The notes: generated from the letters alone by a model not told the origin. DNA of 64,000 nucleotides from Solirubrobacterales bacterium (GCA_020438395.1 JAGQUR010000025.1:24720-88719); one strand, 5' to 3'; counted from the stretch's first letter, positions 25,048-33,678 are shown. A program made the numbers and translations.

Positions 25048-25436
25048 GACTGGCTGGTGGTCAGCGGAGCAGTGGTGGTCGTCGGCGGAGTGACGGTTGT
25101 CGTGGGAGGAGTGACCGTCGTGGTGGAGGGGGCCACGGTGGTTGAAGTCGAGCCGGAACCTTCCTCCTCGCCGTCGTCGCCAAAGGCCGATGCAACCTGG
25201 TTCGCGAGTGAGCTCAGTCCGTCTGAGCTCTCACCGTCATCACTCCTGGTCACCGATGAAGTGACCGTCGCGGTCGAGCCTGTCTGCTGTTCGAGAGAAC
25301 GGAACAGGATGGCGCCGCTGAAGACGGCCACCATCACTGTTGCTCCGTATGCGATCCGGCGCCGGATGTTCCTGACGCGAATCCCTCGGGCCCGCTTTCT
25401 TGCCTCTGCCAGTTCTTTTCCGTTCAGTGTTTCCAT
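25044..25436 (-). CDS. Small single-pass membrane protein with Thr/Pro tail
   Basis: The 130-residue protein has a basic N-terminus (KELAEARKRARGIRVRNIRRR), one membrane helix (AYGATVMVAVFSGAILF), then an extracytoplasmic Ser/Asp/Gly segment and a tail with TTTVTPP repeats. Just outside the membrane it has TGSTATVTSS, which loosely recalls but does not match the ApbE FMN-acceptor consensus. As first gene of an operon with ApbE and the haem protein it could be a partner or acceptor; this is speculative. A candidate response-regulator site lies upstream. Confidence 0.65.
   Translation of the reverse strand: METLNGKELAEARKRARGIRVRNIRRRIAYGATVMVAVFSGAILFRSLEQQTGSTATVTSSVTRSDDGESSDGLSSLANQVASAFGDDGEEEGSGSTSTTVAPSTTTVTPPTTTVTPPTTTTAPLTTSQS
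25075..25137 (-). repeat. Three imperfect 21-bp tandem units (TTTVTPP tail)
   Basis: Units at 25075-25095, 25096-25116 and 25117-25137 encode TTTVTPP-like heptapeptides at the C-terminus of the small membrane protein; the third is most diverged. Likely generated by slippage, giving a flexible O-glycosylatable-type tail. Confidence 0.7.
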
Positions 25437-25480
25437 GGTTGGTAAAGGTTCGAATATCAGGCTTGGGGGAGTGTGAATCG

Positions 25481-25505
25481 CGCGTGAGAATTCTCTGAAA
25501 CTTGC
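25481..25505 (-). promoter_or_regulatory. Candidate response-regulator site before the redox operon
   Basis: On the minus strand AAGTTTCAGAGAATTCTCAC resembles the repeats before the adjacent two-component operon (AGTTT, 3-4 bases, AGAAT). It also contains the perfect palindrome GAGAATTCTC. It lies between the two small membrane-protein genes, about 45-70 bp upstream of the operon's first start. Confidence 0.4.
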
Positions 25506-26069
25506 TCAGGACTGGCCGCTCTCCAGCGGGGCGGGGGTTGAACCTCCGGAAGAGTCACTCTGGTCTCCGCCCTGCGGCATGGAGCCCTCCTCGCCGTTGC
25601 CGTAGTCATCACCTGACTGCGGCGGGCCGAAGCTGTCTCCGTCTTCGTGTCCATACTGCTGGTCACCGAAGCCCTGGCCGTCCTGGAAGGGAACCTGGCC
25701 GCCCATCGGGGGACCGCTGCCTTCCGGCCGGCCGAACGAGGCCAGGTCGGCTTCCGAACTGTTCTCCTGGGTGGCACGCCCGATCAGGAGGCCGCTGAAG
25801 AAGGCAACCGCTACCGCGGCGCCGACCGCGACCCAGCGACCGATGGGGTTGTTGGCGAAACGGCTCGTGGCCGCCGCGATTCCGGAATAGCGGGCGGTCG
25901 CGGACGTGCCGTCCTCAACTGCCGGGCCGGCAGCTTCCGCCTGCTCCGTCACCTCGTCTTCCGGGGTGGGAAGCTTGCGCGTCTCGGCGACCTCGGTGGG
26001 CGCCTCGCGCGTCGGTTCTTCCCCTGCTTCGTTTGCATCCTGCTTCTCGTTGTCTGGAGTTTCGCTCAT
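25506..26069 (-). CDS. Single-pass membrane protein with acidic N-terminus and Gly/Gln/Asp-rich tail
   Basis: The 187-residue protein has an acidic, disordered cytoplasmic part (about 80 residues), one membrane helix (WVAVGAAVAVAFFSGLLIG), and an outside tail rich in Gly, Gln, Asp and Pro (GGQVPFQDGQGFGDQQYGHEDG). I recognise no family. It is divergent from the response regulator across a region with paired direct repeats, so it is a plausible direct target of the two-component system. Role unknown. Confidence 0.62.
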   Translation of the reverse strand: MSETPDNEKQDANEAGEEPTREAPTEVAETRKLPTPEDEVTEQAEAAGPAVEDGTSATARYSGIAAATSRFANNPIGRWVAVGAAVAVAFFSGLLIGRATQENSSEADLASFGRPEGSGPPMGGQVPFQDGQGFGDQQYGHEDGDSFGPPQSGDDYGNGEEGSMPQGGDQSDSSGGSTPAPLESGQS

Positions 26070-26096
26070 GTGGACAAGACTGAGGGAGGCGGCTGG

Positions 26097-26133
26097 GAGT
26101 TTCCGTAAGGAAAGATGAGAGTTTTCTTAGAAT
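26097..26133. promoter_or_regulatory. Paired direct repeats before the two-component operon
   Basis: GAGTTTCCGTAAGGAA (from 26097) and GAGTTTTCTTAGAAT (from 26119) begin 22 bp apart, two helical turns, the spacing favoured by OmpR/PhoB dimers. A perfect inverted pair TTTCC-GTAA-GGAAA (26100-26113) sits in the first. They lie between divergent genes and upstream of the regulator's -10 element. Autoregulation is inferred. Confidence 0.45.
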
Positions 26134-26157
26134 GCCGGGAAACCCCGCAATCGAAGC

Positions 26158-26163
26158 TACGAT
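26158..26163 (+). promoter_or_regulatory. Leaderless -10 for the response-regulator gene
   Basis: TACGAT followed by 8 bases (CGGCGGCG) and the ATG at 26172, supporting that start over a longer in-frame upstream start. Confidence 0.5.
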
Positions 26164-26171
26164 CGGCGGCG

Positions 26172-26846
26172 ATGAGAATTCTTGTGGTCGAAGACGAGCG
26201 GGCTATCGCTGACTTCATCTCCCGCGGGCTGGAGGCCGAGGGATACGCGGTGACCTGTGTCGAGGACGGGATCGACGGCGAGACCCTTGCCCGCACCGGC
26301 CGGTTCGACCTGATCCTGCTGGACATCATGCTGCCCGGCCGGGACGGCCTCGAGGTGCTTTCGAACCTGCGCCGCGAAGACGGCGACACGCCGGTGATAC
26401 TCCTCACCGCGAAGGGCGAAGTGGAAGACCGGGTGGCGGGGCTGGACACGGGAGCGAACGACTACATCCCGAAACCCTTTGCCTTCGAGGAACTGGTTGC
26501 CCGGGTCCGGGCACATCTCAGGCGGCCCGGCCAGGGGACCGCAACCGAACTCGAGGTGGGTGACCTGAAGATGGACCTGCTTCGCCGCCAGGTAAGCCGG
26601 GCCGGCAAGGAGATCCTGCTCTCGGCCCGCGAATTCGACCTGCTGGCCTACCTGATGAGGCATCCCGGCCAGGTCCTCTCCCGCGAGCAGCTCCTCAACG
26701 GTGTCTGGGGATACGACCATGACCCCGGCACCAACATCGTCGGTGTGTACATCGCCTACCTGCGGCGCAAGCTGGCGATCGACGGCGAGATCGACCCGAT
26801 CGAAACCCTGAGGTCGGTCGGCTACCGGCTGCGGGACGACCGGTGA
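26172..26846 (+). CDS. OmpR/PhoB family response regulator
   Basis: The 224-residue regulator has a receiver domain with phosphoacceptor Asp51 (LLDIMLPG), switch Thr79 and Lys101 (YIPKPF). The C-terminal winged helix ends YIAYLRRKLAIDGEIDPIETLRSVGYRLRD, typical of OmpR. It overlaps the kinase gene by 4 bp (GTGA) and forms a cognate pair with it. Direct repeats upstream fit autoregulation, and a related site before the ApbE operon suggests control of the neighbouring redox genes. Confidence 0.95.
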   Translation: MRILVVEDERAIADFISRGLEAEGYAVTCVEDGIDGETLARTGRFDLILLDIMLPGRDGLEVLSNLRREDGDTPVILLTAKGEVEDRVAGLDTGANDYIPKPFAFEELVARVRAHLRRPGQGTATELEVGDLKMDLLRRQVSRAGKEILLSAREFDLLAYLMRHPGQVLSREQLLNGVWGYDHDPGTNIVGVYIAYLRRKLAIDGEIDPIETLRSVGYRLRDDR

Positions 26847-28357
26847 ACCTGCATCGGCCCGGTCTCCGGGGCAAGCTCGCCCTGGCCATCGCGCTGGTGC
26901 TCCTGACTGCGCTCGGGATCACTTATGTAGCCGTCTATCGGGGGACGGGATCCGAGCTGAGCAGCCGGACCGACAACGAACTGGCCCAGGAAGTCGACCG
27001 GATTTCTACCCGCCTTGAGTCAGCCGCGGGCGAAGACCCGGACGCCTACACGCGGCGGGCCAGGACGATCACCTCGGCCGAGAACTTCGGCCCGAATGCC
27101 CGGGTAGTTTCGATTTCGATCGCGGATGGTGGCACGGCCACGAACCAGCCGGAACTGGTCGAGCCGGGAATCGACCGGCCGGACGGGGGAGGCGACGGGA
27201 GCGGCACGAGCGGTGACGGTGAGCATGGTGACGACGACGGGAGTCACGAACCGGACGAGAAGAGGCAGGACGCCCGGCGCATCCTGACCGCGTCACCCGG
27301 GTACTCGACGATTGAGATCGAGGACGTCGGGAAGGTCAGGCTGCTGGCCCGCGAAGTGGAACTTCCCGGCAGGGTGGCCGCGTCGATCCGGGTCGGCCAG
27401 CCCCTCGCGCCCTCCGAGAATGCCCTTCAGGGACTGAGCGACACCTTCGTCATCGTCGGAATTGCCACCCTTCTGCTCGGGGCCCTTGCCGGCTGGCTTC
27501 TGGCCAGCACCGCCACCCGGCCGATGCGGCGCATGGCCTCGGTGGCGGAGGGGGTCGACGCAGGGGATCTGTCCTCCCGGATGCCGGTGGAAGGGACCCG
27601 CGACGAGGTCCGGCGGCTCGCCGAATCGTTCAACGGCATGCTCGACCGGCTGGAGGACGCATTCGACCGGCAAAGGGCATTCGTTGCCGACGCTTCCCAT
27701 GACCTTCGAACCCCGCTCACGGTCGTGCGGGGGCAGATCGAGGTTCTGGCCCGGGACCCGGATCCGACCCCCGAGGAGGTCGGCAGGGTTTCCGCGCTGG
27801 TCATCCAGTCAACCGGGAGGATGGAATCGATGGTCGATGACCTGCTACTGCTCGCCCGGTCGGAATCGGAACAGAGCCTGCGTCTCGAATCGGTCGAGCT
27901 GGGACCCCTGATCCAGGGTGAGGTGGAGAGCCTCGGCTTCGACGGAAACAGGGACCTGACGGTGGGCGAAATCACCGGGCGCCGGGTCGCGATCGATCGC
28001 GAACAGATCGCCAGGGCGGTCTCGAATCTGATCTCGAATGCAGTCGCCCATACCTCCGAGGGAGGCAGGGTGGAGGTGTCGGCACTCGACCGGAGTGACT
28101 CCGTCGCCCTGATCGTCGACGACGACGGACCGGGAGTGCCGGTGGCCGACCGGGAACGGATCTTCAATCGTTTCGCCCGACTCGATCAGGCGAGAAGCAG
28201 CGCCTCCGGGGGTTCCGGATTGGGTCTCGCGATCGTTGCGGCCATAGCCGGGGCCCATGGCGGGGTCGCACGCTGCACGGATTCGCCCCTCGGCGGCGCC
28301 CGGTTCGAGATAGAGATTCCCGTTACCGGGTCGGGTGGTGTTCCGCCGAGCCGGTAG
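26843..28357 (+). CDS. Sensor histidine kinase
   Basis: The 504-residue kinase has membrane helix 1 (about residues 11-32), an extracytoplasmic sensor loop to about 200 with a strongly acidic Gly/Asp patch (residues 112-140), membrane helix 2 (about 201-221), and HAMP (223-275). HisKA follows with His286 in ASHDLRTPLT, then HATPase with the N-box NLISNAVAH and G-boxes DDDGPGV and GGSGLGLAI. It phosphorylates the adjacent regulator. The Asp-rich sensor patch could bind cations, which is inference. Start is GTG, translationally coupled. Confidence 0.95.
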   Translation: MNLHRPGLRGKLALAIALVLLTALGITYVAVYRGTGSELSSRTDNELAQEVDRISTRLESAAGEDPDAYTRRARTITSAENFGPNARVVSISIADGGTATNQPELVEPGIDRPDGGGDGSGTSGDGEHGDDDGSHEPDEKRQDARRILTASPGYSTIEIEDVGKVRLLAREVELPGRVAASIRVGQPLAPSENALQGLSDTFVIVGIATLLLGALAGWLLASTATRPMRRMASVAEGVDAGDLSSRMPVEGTRDEVRRLAESFNGMLDRLEDAFDRQRAFVADASHDLRTPLTVVRGQIEVLARDPDPTPEEVGRVSALVIQSTGRMESMVDDLLLLARSESEQSLRLESVELGPLIQGEVESLGFDGNRDLTVGEITGRRVAIDREQIARAVSNLISNAVAHTSEGGRVEVSALDRSDSVALIVDDDGPGVPVADRERIFNRFARLDQARSSASGGSGLGLAIVAAIAGAHGGVARCTDSPLGGARFEIEIPVTGSGGVPPSR

Positions 28358-28360
28358 TTT
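28355..28360 (+). promoter_or_regulatory. Leaderless -10 for the lldD-like gene
   Basis: TAGTTT, whose TAG is the kinase stop codon, lies 6 bases before the ATG at 28367. This suggests separate transcription of the dehydrogenase within the cluster. Confidence 0.45.
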
Positions 28361-28366
28361 GCGGCC

Positions 28367-29536
28367 ATGCGAACTTCCGCGGATCGCCCCCTGAACGTGC
28401 AGCCCGCGACCGTGCGGGACTACCGCGAACTGGCGCGGCGCAGATTGCCGCGCCAGCTCTTCGATTACGCCGACGGCGGTGCCTACGAAGAGACGACGAT
28501 GAGGGCGAACGAGTCCGACCTGGAGAAGGTCCTTCTCAGGCAGCGGGTCATGCGGGATGTGTCGGTCCGCGAACAGTCGATCGAGTTGCTGGGCCAGGAA
28601 CTCTCGATGCCCGTGATCCTCGGGCCGGTGGGCCTGGCCGGCATGTTCGCGCCCCGGGCAGAGGTCCAGGCGGCGAGGGCAGCGGAGGCCGCCGGGGTTC
28701 CCTTCACCGAGTCCACCGTTTCGATCTGTTCGATCGAGGAGGTTGCGGAAGCGACCAGCGTCCCGCCCTGGTTCCAGCTCTACGTGATGCGGGACCGCGC
28801 CTATGCCGAGAAGCTGATGGCCAGGGCCCGTGAAGTCGGCTCGCCGGTGTTGATGCTCACCATCGACCTCGCCGTGGTCGGCGCCCGACACCGGGACACC
28901 CGCAACGCAATGGTCGGCAATCCCTCCACCTGGGCAAAGGTCCGCCGGGGACTGGACATCGCCTCCCACCCGGGCTGGGTCAAATCGGTCGCGCTCGGGG
29001 GCAAGCCGCTCACCTTCGGCAATCTCGCCGAAGTGGTGCCCGGTGCACGGACTCCGGAAGACTTCAAGGGATGGGTGGACTCCCAGTTCGACCCTTCGGT
29101 TACCTGGGACGACATCGCCTGGGTGCGGGAACACTGGAAAGGGAAGCTGGTCGTCAAGGGCGTGCTCGACTCCGAGGACGCGCGCCGCGCGGTCGATGCC
29201 GGGGTCGACGGGATCGTCGTCTCCAACCACGGTGGCCGTCAGCTCGATGCGGTGCCCTCCACTGCATCGGCCCTGCCCGGGATCGCCGAGGCGGTCGGCA
29301 GCCAGACCACCGTGATTGCCGACGGCGGCGTTCGCAACGGGCTCGACATGGTCAAGATGCTCGCGCTCGGTGCCAGGGCGGTGATAGTCGGCCGGGCCTG
29401 GGCCTGGGCGGTCGCCGCCGAAGGTCAGGCCGGGGTCGAGAACATGCTGAAGGTGCTGCGCGCCGATGCCGACGTGGCGCTTGCGCTGACCGGCAGCAAC
29501 TCGGTCACCGAACTCGGCCCGGATTCGCTGGCCTGA
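28367..29536 (+). CDS. lldD: FMN-dependent alpha-hydroxy-acid dehydrogenase (L-lactate dehydrogenase-like)
   Basis: The 389-residue FMN-binding TIM barrel has RRLPRQLFDYADGGAYEE at the N-terminus, the substrate/FMN segments LMLTIDLAVVGARHRDTRN and GKLVVKGVLDSEDA, the catalytic SNHGGRQLD, and the phosphate-binding DGGVRNGLDMVKMLALGA plus VGRAWAWAV. It oxidises a 2-hydroxy acid such as L-lactate, passing electrons to the quinone pool or oxygen. Members include lactate, mandelate and glycolate oxidising enzymes, so the substrate is provisional. It directly follows the two-component genes; its stop overlaps the convergent subtilase gene by 32 bp. Confidence 0.9.
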   Translation: MRTSADRPLNVQPATVRDYRELARRRLPRQLFDYADGGAYEETTMRANESDLEKVLLRQRVMRDVSVREQSIELLGQELSMPVILGPVGLAGMFAPRAEVQAARAAEAAGVPFTESTVSICSIEEVAEATSVPPWFQLYVMRDRAYAEKLMARAREVGSPVLMLTIDLAVVGARHRDTRNAMVGNPSTWAKVRRGLDIASHPGWVKSVALGGKPLTFGNLAEVVPGARTPEDFKGWVDSQFDPSVTWDDIAWVREHWKGKLVVKGVLDSEDARRAVDAGVDGIVVSNHGGRQLDAVPSTASALPGIAEAVGSQTTVIADGGVRNGLDMVKMLALGARAVIVGRAWAWAVAAEGQAGVENMLKVLRADADVALALTGSNSVTELGPDSLA

Positions 29537-31811
29537 GCCGGCTGGCTCGGTCGGCCAGGACGAAACGGGCGGCAGGCATAACCACCGGCAGATAGACCCT
29601 GCGTCCGCGTTTGCGAATCTCGAATATCTGTGTTGCCGGGCCGAAGCCGAGCCGCACCGTGAAGATCCCGCGGCGGTTGTGCCTGACCTTGCGGTTTGAA
29701 GGGCTGCCGCCGCAAAGAGGTACGGACTTGAGGGTGAGGGACCCTTTCCGGCGGATTCCGGAGAGTCTGGCCCTCACCTGTTCGGCTGCGGGCAGGGGCT
29801 TGCGGAAGAGCACTCTTATCGCGCTGCTTGCCCGCATCCGCTTCGACGAAGAACTCCCGACCTTCAGGCTGTAACGGGCGGTCTTGCGTGCCTTCTTTGA
29901 CCGTGGCGCGGCTACGGAGACCTCGATGATCCCGTCCGTCGCCACCTTCTTCGACCCCACCTTTCGGCCATTACGGAGAACCTTGGCCGTTGCGCCTGCC
30001 AGGGACGGATCCACCGCGCCGCTCAGTCTGACCCTGGAGCCCCGCGATTCGACCGAGGCCAGTCTGGTCCCGGATGAATGGCATCCCGGACCGACCTCGT
30101 AGGAGACCGTCGATGTTGCGGTCAGTCCGAGCGCATTTACCGCGGTTGCGGTCAGCGTGTGGGTTCCGGGCTGGTCGGTCGGGAGCTGATCCCCCTGGAC
30201 CAGGGACGCATCCCCGGACGGACCGTGATCTACCACCAGGCAGGACTCGAGTTCGGGGCCACCTCCCCTGCAGTCCAGATCGAGGCTCTGGTCCGAATCG
30301 AAATCGAAGGACGACTGATCTGCCGGACCGCCGATGGACACCGAGGGGAGGCTGTCGTCGATCAGCCCGATGGCGGACTGGACATCGGGCAGAGGACCGA
30401 TCTGCCCCGAGCCGGGGCTCGGCTGCGGGGTGCCGGTGCCGCGGAGCAGCGAAACCATCTGGTCGCCGGTGATCGGAGGTTGTCCGATCGCCTTCAGGTA
30501 AGAGAGGACGGAGGCGACCGCGCTGGTGACGATCGGCCCGGCTCCCGAGGTGCCGTCGAAGCTGTTCGTGTAACGGATATCCCGCTCGTTCGGTCCGGCC
30601 CCCTGCAGGTCACCGACGCTTCCCGTGGTCACGATGTTGTTGCCGTAGCCCTGAAGGTCAAGCCGGGAACCGTGTGAAGTGAACCAGAGCGGAGCGTGGG
30701 TAACCGAATCCCCCGCTCCGACCAGGATCGCGTCGGAATCCCGGATCGTCCGGTCGAACTTTCCGAGCATGTCCGGGCTGTCCAGGTCATATCCGCCGTT
30801 GGCGCCGGTCTCGACCACGATCACCCCGAGATCACCCAGTTGCCTGATCGCGTCGAAGCTGGCCTGGTTCCACTCCATTGGCACATAGTCCGAACTGCCC
30901 GGTCCCGGTCCGTCAGCCTGCTGCTCGATCAGCACCACATCACCCCTGGCAAGTCGGCTGGCCAGGAAGGTGAGCGCTCCCGCGGGGTTGTAGCCGAAGC
31001 CCGGAGATTCGGTCGGGGAGATTCCTTTCATGGTGGCGTCCGGCACACCACCGGTCACTCCGAAGCCGTTGTCCTTGGCGACCAGGATTCCGAACACCGC
31101 TGTCCCGTGTTCATCGCCGAAGGCCGTGTACTGGACGTACTGGCCCTCACCCATGTCGGTTGACGGCGGCAGTTGCAGGTCCTCGTGAGTTCCTGTCCAG
31201 TAGTACTCGAGGTCGACGATCCTGATTCCGGCACCCCGGGTGCGGCTGTCCGCTGCGAGCGGTTCGAGTCCTGTGCCTGTGGGTGCCGCATCGAGGTGAA
31301 GTTGAAGGTTGCTGAAGTCGGGGGTGGTCGGGGGAGGGAGGGCCACTGGTGCCTTTTCGGCAACGGCCACAAGGGGGGATCTGCGCAGAATCCCGAGTGC
31401 CCGTTCGGCGCCCTCCGGGGGCACGGTCACCCGGTACCAGTTGGCCATGTTCACCGTCCCTGCCCCGGACGAGGCCCGGGCCTCGCTTGCCAGGTCCGTG
31501 ACCTCGGCCTGGCTGAGTCCCGACACGAGCGGTCTTACCGCGGTCGCCTCAATCTCCGCGAGCATCAGGCCGACCCGGTCCAGGGCCGTTCGGGATCGGG
31601 CCCGCATATTCGCTGCGTCCCCGCGGACCGCAAGCTGTCCCTTGAAGCGCAACTCGAGAACCCTCCCGCCGGATGGGGCTTCGGCTTGGGCGAGACCCTG
31701 CCAGGCCGTGAAGAAAGCCAGGAGTAAACAAACCAGCAGACCAGCCGGCCGTGCCCCAACAGGGGCCTTGGTGGACCTCCCCCGAACCGCCTTGCCTGAC
31801 ATCGAATTCAT
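29505..31811 (-). CDS. Exported S8 (subtilisin-like) peptidase
   Basis: From the ATG at MNSMSGKAVRGRSTK the product is about 768 residues, with a signal sequence ending near GLAQAEA and a pro-segment to about 150. The catalytic triad is Asp200 (IRIVDLEYYW), His235 (DEHGTAVFG) and Ser422 (FDGTSGAGP), with oxyanion Asn338 (ETGANGG). The C-terminal ~300 residues are beta-rich (GPADQSSFDFDSDQSLDLDC, an Ig-like segment) and end in a strongly basic region. The Asp-Leu after the catalytic Asp is atypical of classical DxG sites but is seen in divergent S8 groups. Likely a secreted protease; substrate unknown. Confidence 0.88.
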   Translation of the reverse strand: MNSMSGKAVRGRSTKAPVGARPAGLLVCLLLAFFTAWQGLAQAEAPSGGRVLELRFKGQLAVRGDAANMRARSRTALDRVGLMLAEIEATAVRPLVSGLSQAEVTDLASEARASSGAGTVNMANWYRVTVPPEGAERALGILRRSPLVAVAEKAPVALPPPTTPDFSNLQLHLDAAPTGTGLEPLAADSRTRGAGIRIVDLEYYWTGTHEDLQLPPSTDMGEGQYVQYTAFGDEHGTAVFGILVAKDNGFGVTGGVPDATMKGISPTESPGFGYNPAGALTFLASRLARGDVVLIEQQADGPGPGSSDYVPMEWNQASFDAIRQLGDLGVIVVETGANGGYDLDSPDMLGKFDRTIRDSDAILVGAGDSVTHAPLWFTSHGSRLDLQGYGNNIVTTGSVGDLQGAGPNERDIRYTNSFDGTSGAGPIVTSAVASVLSYLKAIGQPPITGDQMVSLLRGTGTPQPSPGSGQIGPLPDVQSAIGLIDDSLPSVSIGGPADQSSFDFDSDQSLDLDCRGGGPELESCLVVDHGPSGDASLVQGDQLPTDQPGTHTLTATAVNALGLTATSTVSYEVGPGCHSSGTRLASVESRGSRVRLSGAVDPSLAGATAKVLRNGRKVGSKKVATDGIIEVSVAAPRSKKARKTARYSLKVGSSSSKRMRASSAIRVLFRKPLPAAEQVRARLSGIRRKGSLTLKSVPLCGGSPSNRKVRHNRRGIFTVRLGFGPATQIFEIRKRGRRVYLPVVMPAARFVLADRASRLRPANPGRVR

Positions 31812-31868
31812 GCTCGCACATGCTGTCGGCCATGCCAAGCGTCCCGGGTCACCTGAGAGGATGCCCCG

Positions 31869-32570
31869 GTGAAGTCTTCGGCACCACAGGCAACCGCCAT
31901 ACGGCATGTCCTTTTCGAGGACCTGGGGTTGATCGGGCCGATCCTCGCCGGGCGGGGGTTCGAGGTGACTTACCTGGACGCGGGTGTGGACGAACTCGGG
32001 ACCTCACCCGCGGATGCGGAACTGCTGGTCGTGCTGGGCGGCCCGATCGGAGTCGGTGACGCGGATCGCTACCCCTTCCTCGGGCAGGAAATCGACCTGA
32101 TCTCCCGGCGTGCCGAAGCAGGGCTCCCGACGCTGGGGGTCTGCCTCGGGGCCCAGTTGATGGCGGCGGCGCTCGGTGCCGGAGTCGGCCCGACCGGCAG
32201 GACCGAGATCGGGTTCAGCGAGCTCACACTTACGCAGGACGGCCGCGAATCGGTTCTGGCGCCGCTTGAAGGAGTACCCGTCTTCCACTGGCATGGCGAT
32301 GAGTTCGAGATCCCGGCGGGAGCCGATCGCCTCGCCTCGACCGGGGGATTCCCTAACCAGGCGTTTTCACTCGGTTCGCAGAACCTCGCCCTTCAGTTCC
32401 ACATTGAAGCCGACCTCCGGTTCATCGAAAGGTGGCTGATCGGCCATTCCGGGGAGCTGGCCACCGCCGGGATCGATCCGCAGGCGCTGCGTGATGGCGC
32501 CGCCAGACACGGTTGCCAGCTGGCTGACGCTGCCCGTGAGGTCATCGAATCCTGGCTCGACGGGATCTGA
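31869..32570 (+). CDS. Class I glutamine amidotransferase-like protein
   Basis: The 233-residue protein is a stand-alone GATase1 domain with the triad Cys92 (LGVCLGAQL), His178 (LQFHIEAD) and Glu180. It resembles GMP-synthase-glutaminase-like proteins acting on small molecules (some cleave gamma-glutamyl or glutathione-like substrates). Start is GTG. It is divergent from the subtilase and followed after 4 bp by an unrecognised gene, probably one operon. Confidence 0.88.
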   Translation: MKSSAPQATAIRHVLFEDLGLIGPILAGRGFEVTYLDAGVDELGTSPADAELLVVLGGPIGVGDADRYPFLGQEIDLISRRAEAGLPTLGVCLGAQLMAAALGAGVGPTGRTEIGFSELTLTQDGRESVLAPLEGVPVFHWHGDEFEIPAGADRLASTGGFPNQAFSLGSQNLALQFHIEADLRFIERWLIGHSGELATAGIDPQALRDGAARHGCQLADAAREVIESWLDGI

Positions 32571-32574
32571 GTCC

Positions 32575-33162
32575 GTGGCCGTCACCGACGCGACCGTGAC
32601 TCTCCACTGGTTGCCGCTCGGGGCGGGCGGGATGGTGGTCAGGTTCAGCGGGCGGGTCTGGGAGCGGCTGACCGCCAGGCGGGAGCACCGTTCACCGGTG
32701 CCGCTGTTCCACTCGGCCCTGGAAGTTCGTGACGCCCGGGGGGTTTCAGTGATCGAGATAGCACCGGCCGTCAATTCGCTGCCGGCGGATCACGGGGTCG
32801 TGGGCGAAGGCCCGGTCGGAGCGGGATGGGCCGGGCGGTTCCGGGCCTTCCGTTACGAACTGAGATGCTGGCGCGAGGGGGAGATCCCCGACCTGGAATT
32901 CGAATCCGGGGAGCCCTTGGCCCTGAGCAGATCGGACGAACTTGCCGCCACGCTGATCGATCTGACCGCGAAGGTGCCGTTGCTCATCTGGGGCCGGGAC
33001 GAACTGAGGCTGGGCGAGATGTGGAATTCGAATTCTGTGATCGCCTGGCTCCTGCTTGCCACCGGTATCGAAGCGGACCGGATTTCACCGCCGCATGGCG
33101 GCCGGGCGCCGGGCTGGGACGCGGGCATCGAAGCCTGCCGGCTGTCTCCGCCCCGGACCTGA
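32575..33162 (+). CDS. Conserved-looking soluble protein, unrecognised
   Basis: I place the start at the GTG 4 bp after the amidotransferase stop, giving about 195 residues beginning MAVTDATVTLHWLPLGAGG; an upstream in-frame ATG would overlap that gene by 80 bp. The protein is globular, beta-rich at the start, with a charged centre (RAFRYELRCWREGEIPDLEFES) and a C-terminal GEMWNSNSVIAWLLLATGIEADRI. The GEMWNSNS-W-L segment looks like a conserved active-site-like motif but I cannot assign a family. Likely works with the amidotransferase, inferred from coupling. Confidence 0.65.
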   Translation: MAVTDATVTLHWLPLGAGGMVVRFSGRVWERLTARREHRSPVPLFHSALEVRDARGVSVIEIAPAVNSLPADHGVVGEGPVGAGWAGRFRAFRYELRCWREGEIPDLEFESGEPLALSRSDELAATLIDLTAKVPLLIWGRDELRLGEMWNSNSVIAWLLLATGIEADRISPPHGGRAPGWDAGIEACRLSPPRT

Positions 33163-33208
33163 ACTGCGCCGGGGCGGAGATGGCCGGATGACTTCGCTGG
33201 CCGGATGG

Positions 33209-33586
33209 TCAGGTCGTGGCTGCGGTGGTCTGGCGACCCGAGCCGAGAGCGAGCGCTGCCAGTCCGATCACACCGACTTCGAGCAGGACGGAGAGGATCC
33301 CCGAGAGCTCCCACTCGGCTTCATGGAAGCCGGGCAGCCCCGTGGTCCTGGAGAGGATGAAACCGACGGCCATGCCGGCGCAGACGACTGCGGCACCGAG
33401 CCAGGCCACCGGCTGGCTGCTGTTCCACAGCCAGGCGGCGAGCGCGAGGGTCGCTATGCCGCCAAGTACGAAGAGGACCCCGATGTAGGCCTGCTCTCCG
33501 AAATATTCGGGTGAGAGTGCGAGATGGAGAACGCCGGTCAGCGCCAGCATCCCGGCGGCGAGACGTCTCCCTGTCGAATCGTTCAT
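33209..33586 (-). CDS. Small four-helix membrane protein
   Basis: The 125-residue protein has four predicted membrane helices (MLALTGVLHLALSPEYF, YIGVLFVLGGIATLALAAWLW, WLGAAVVCAGMAVGFIL, ILSVLLEVGVIGLAALAL). A His/Glu loop GLPGFHEAEWE lies between helices 3 and 4, and LHLALSPEYF in helix 1 places another His near the membrane surface, so haem or metal binding is possible but unproven. I recognise no named family. Confidence 0.65.
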   Translation of the reverse strand: MNDSTGRRLAAGMLALTGVLHLALSPEYFGEQAYIGVLFVLGGIATLALAAWLWNSSQPVAWLGAAVVCAGMAVGFILSRTTGLPGFHEAEWELSGILSVLLEVGVIGLAALALGSGRQTTAATT

Positions 33587-33678
33587 GAAATTCCTTTCGT
33601 CATTGGACTTCGGAATCCCACGTTGGCGACTCCCGGTCAGAGCCGGGTGAGGGCGGCGTTAGAAATCTCTGAAGAAGC

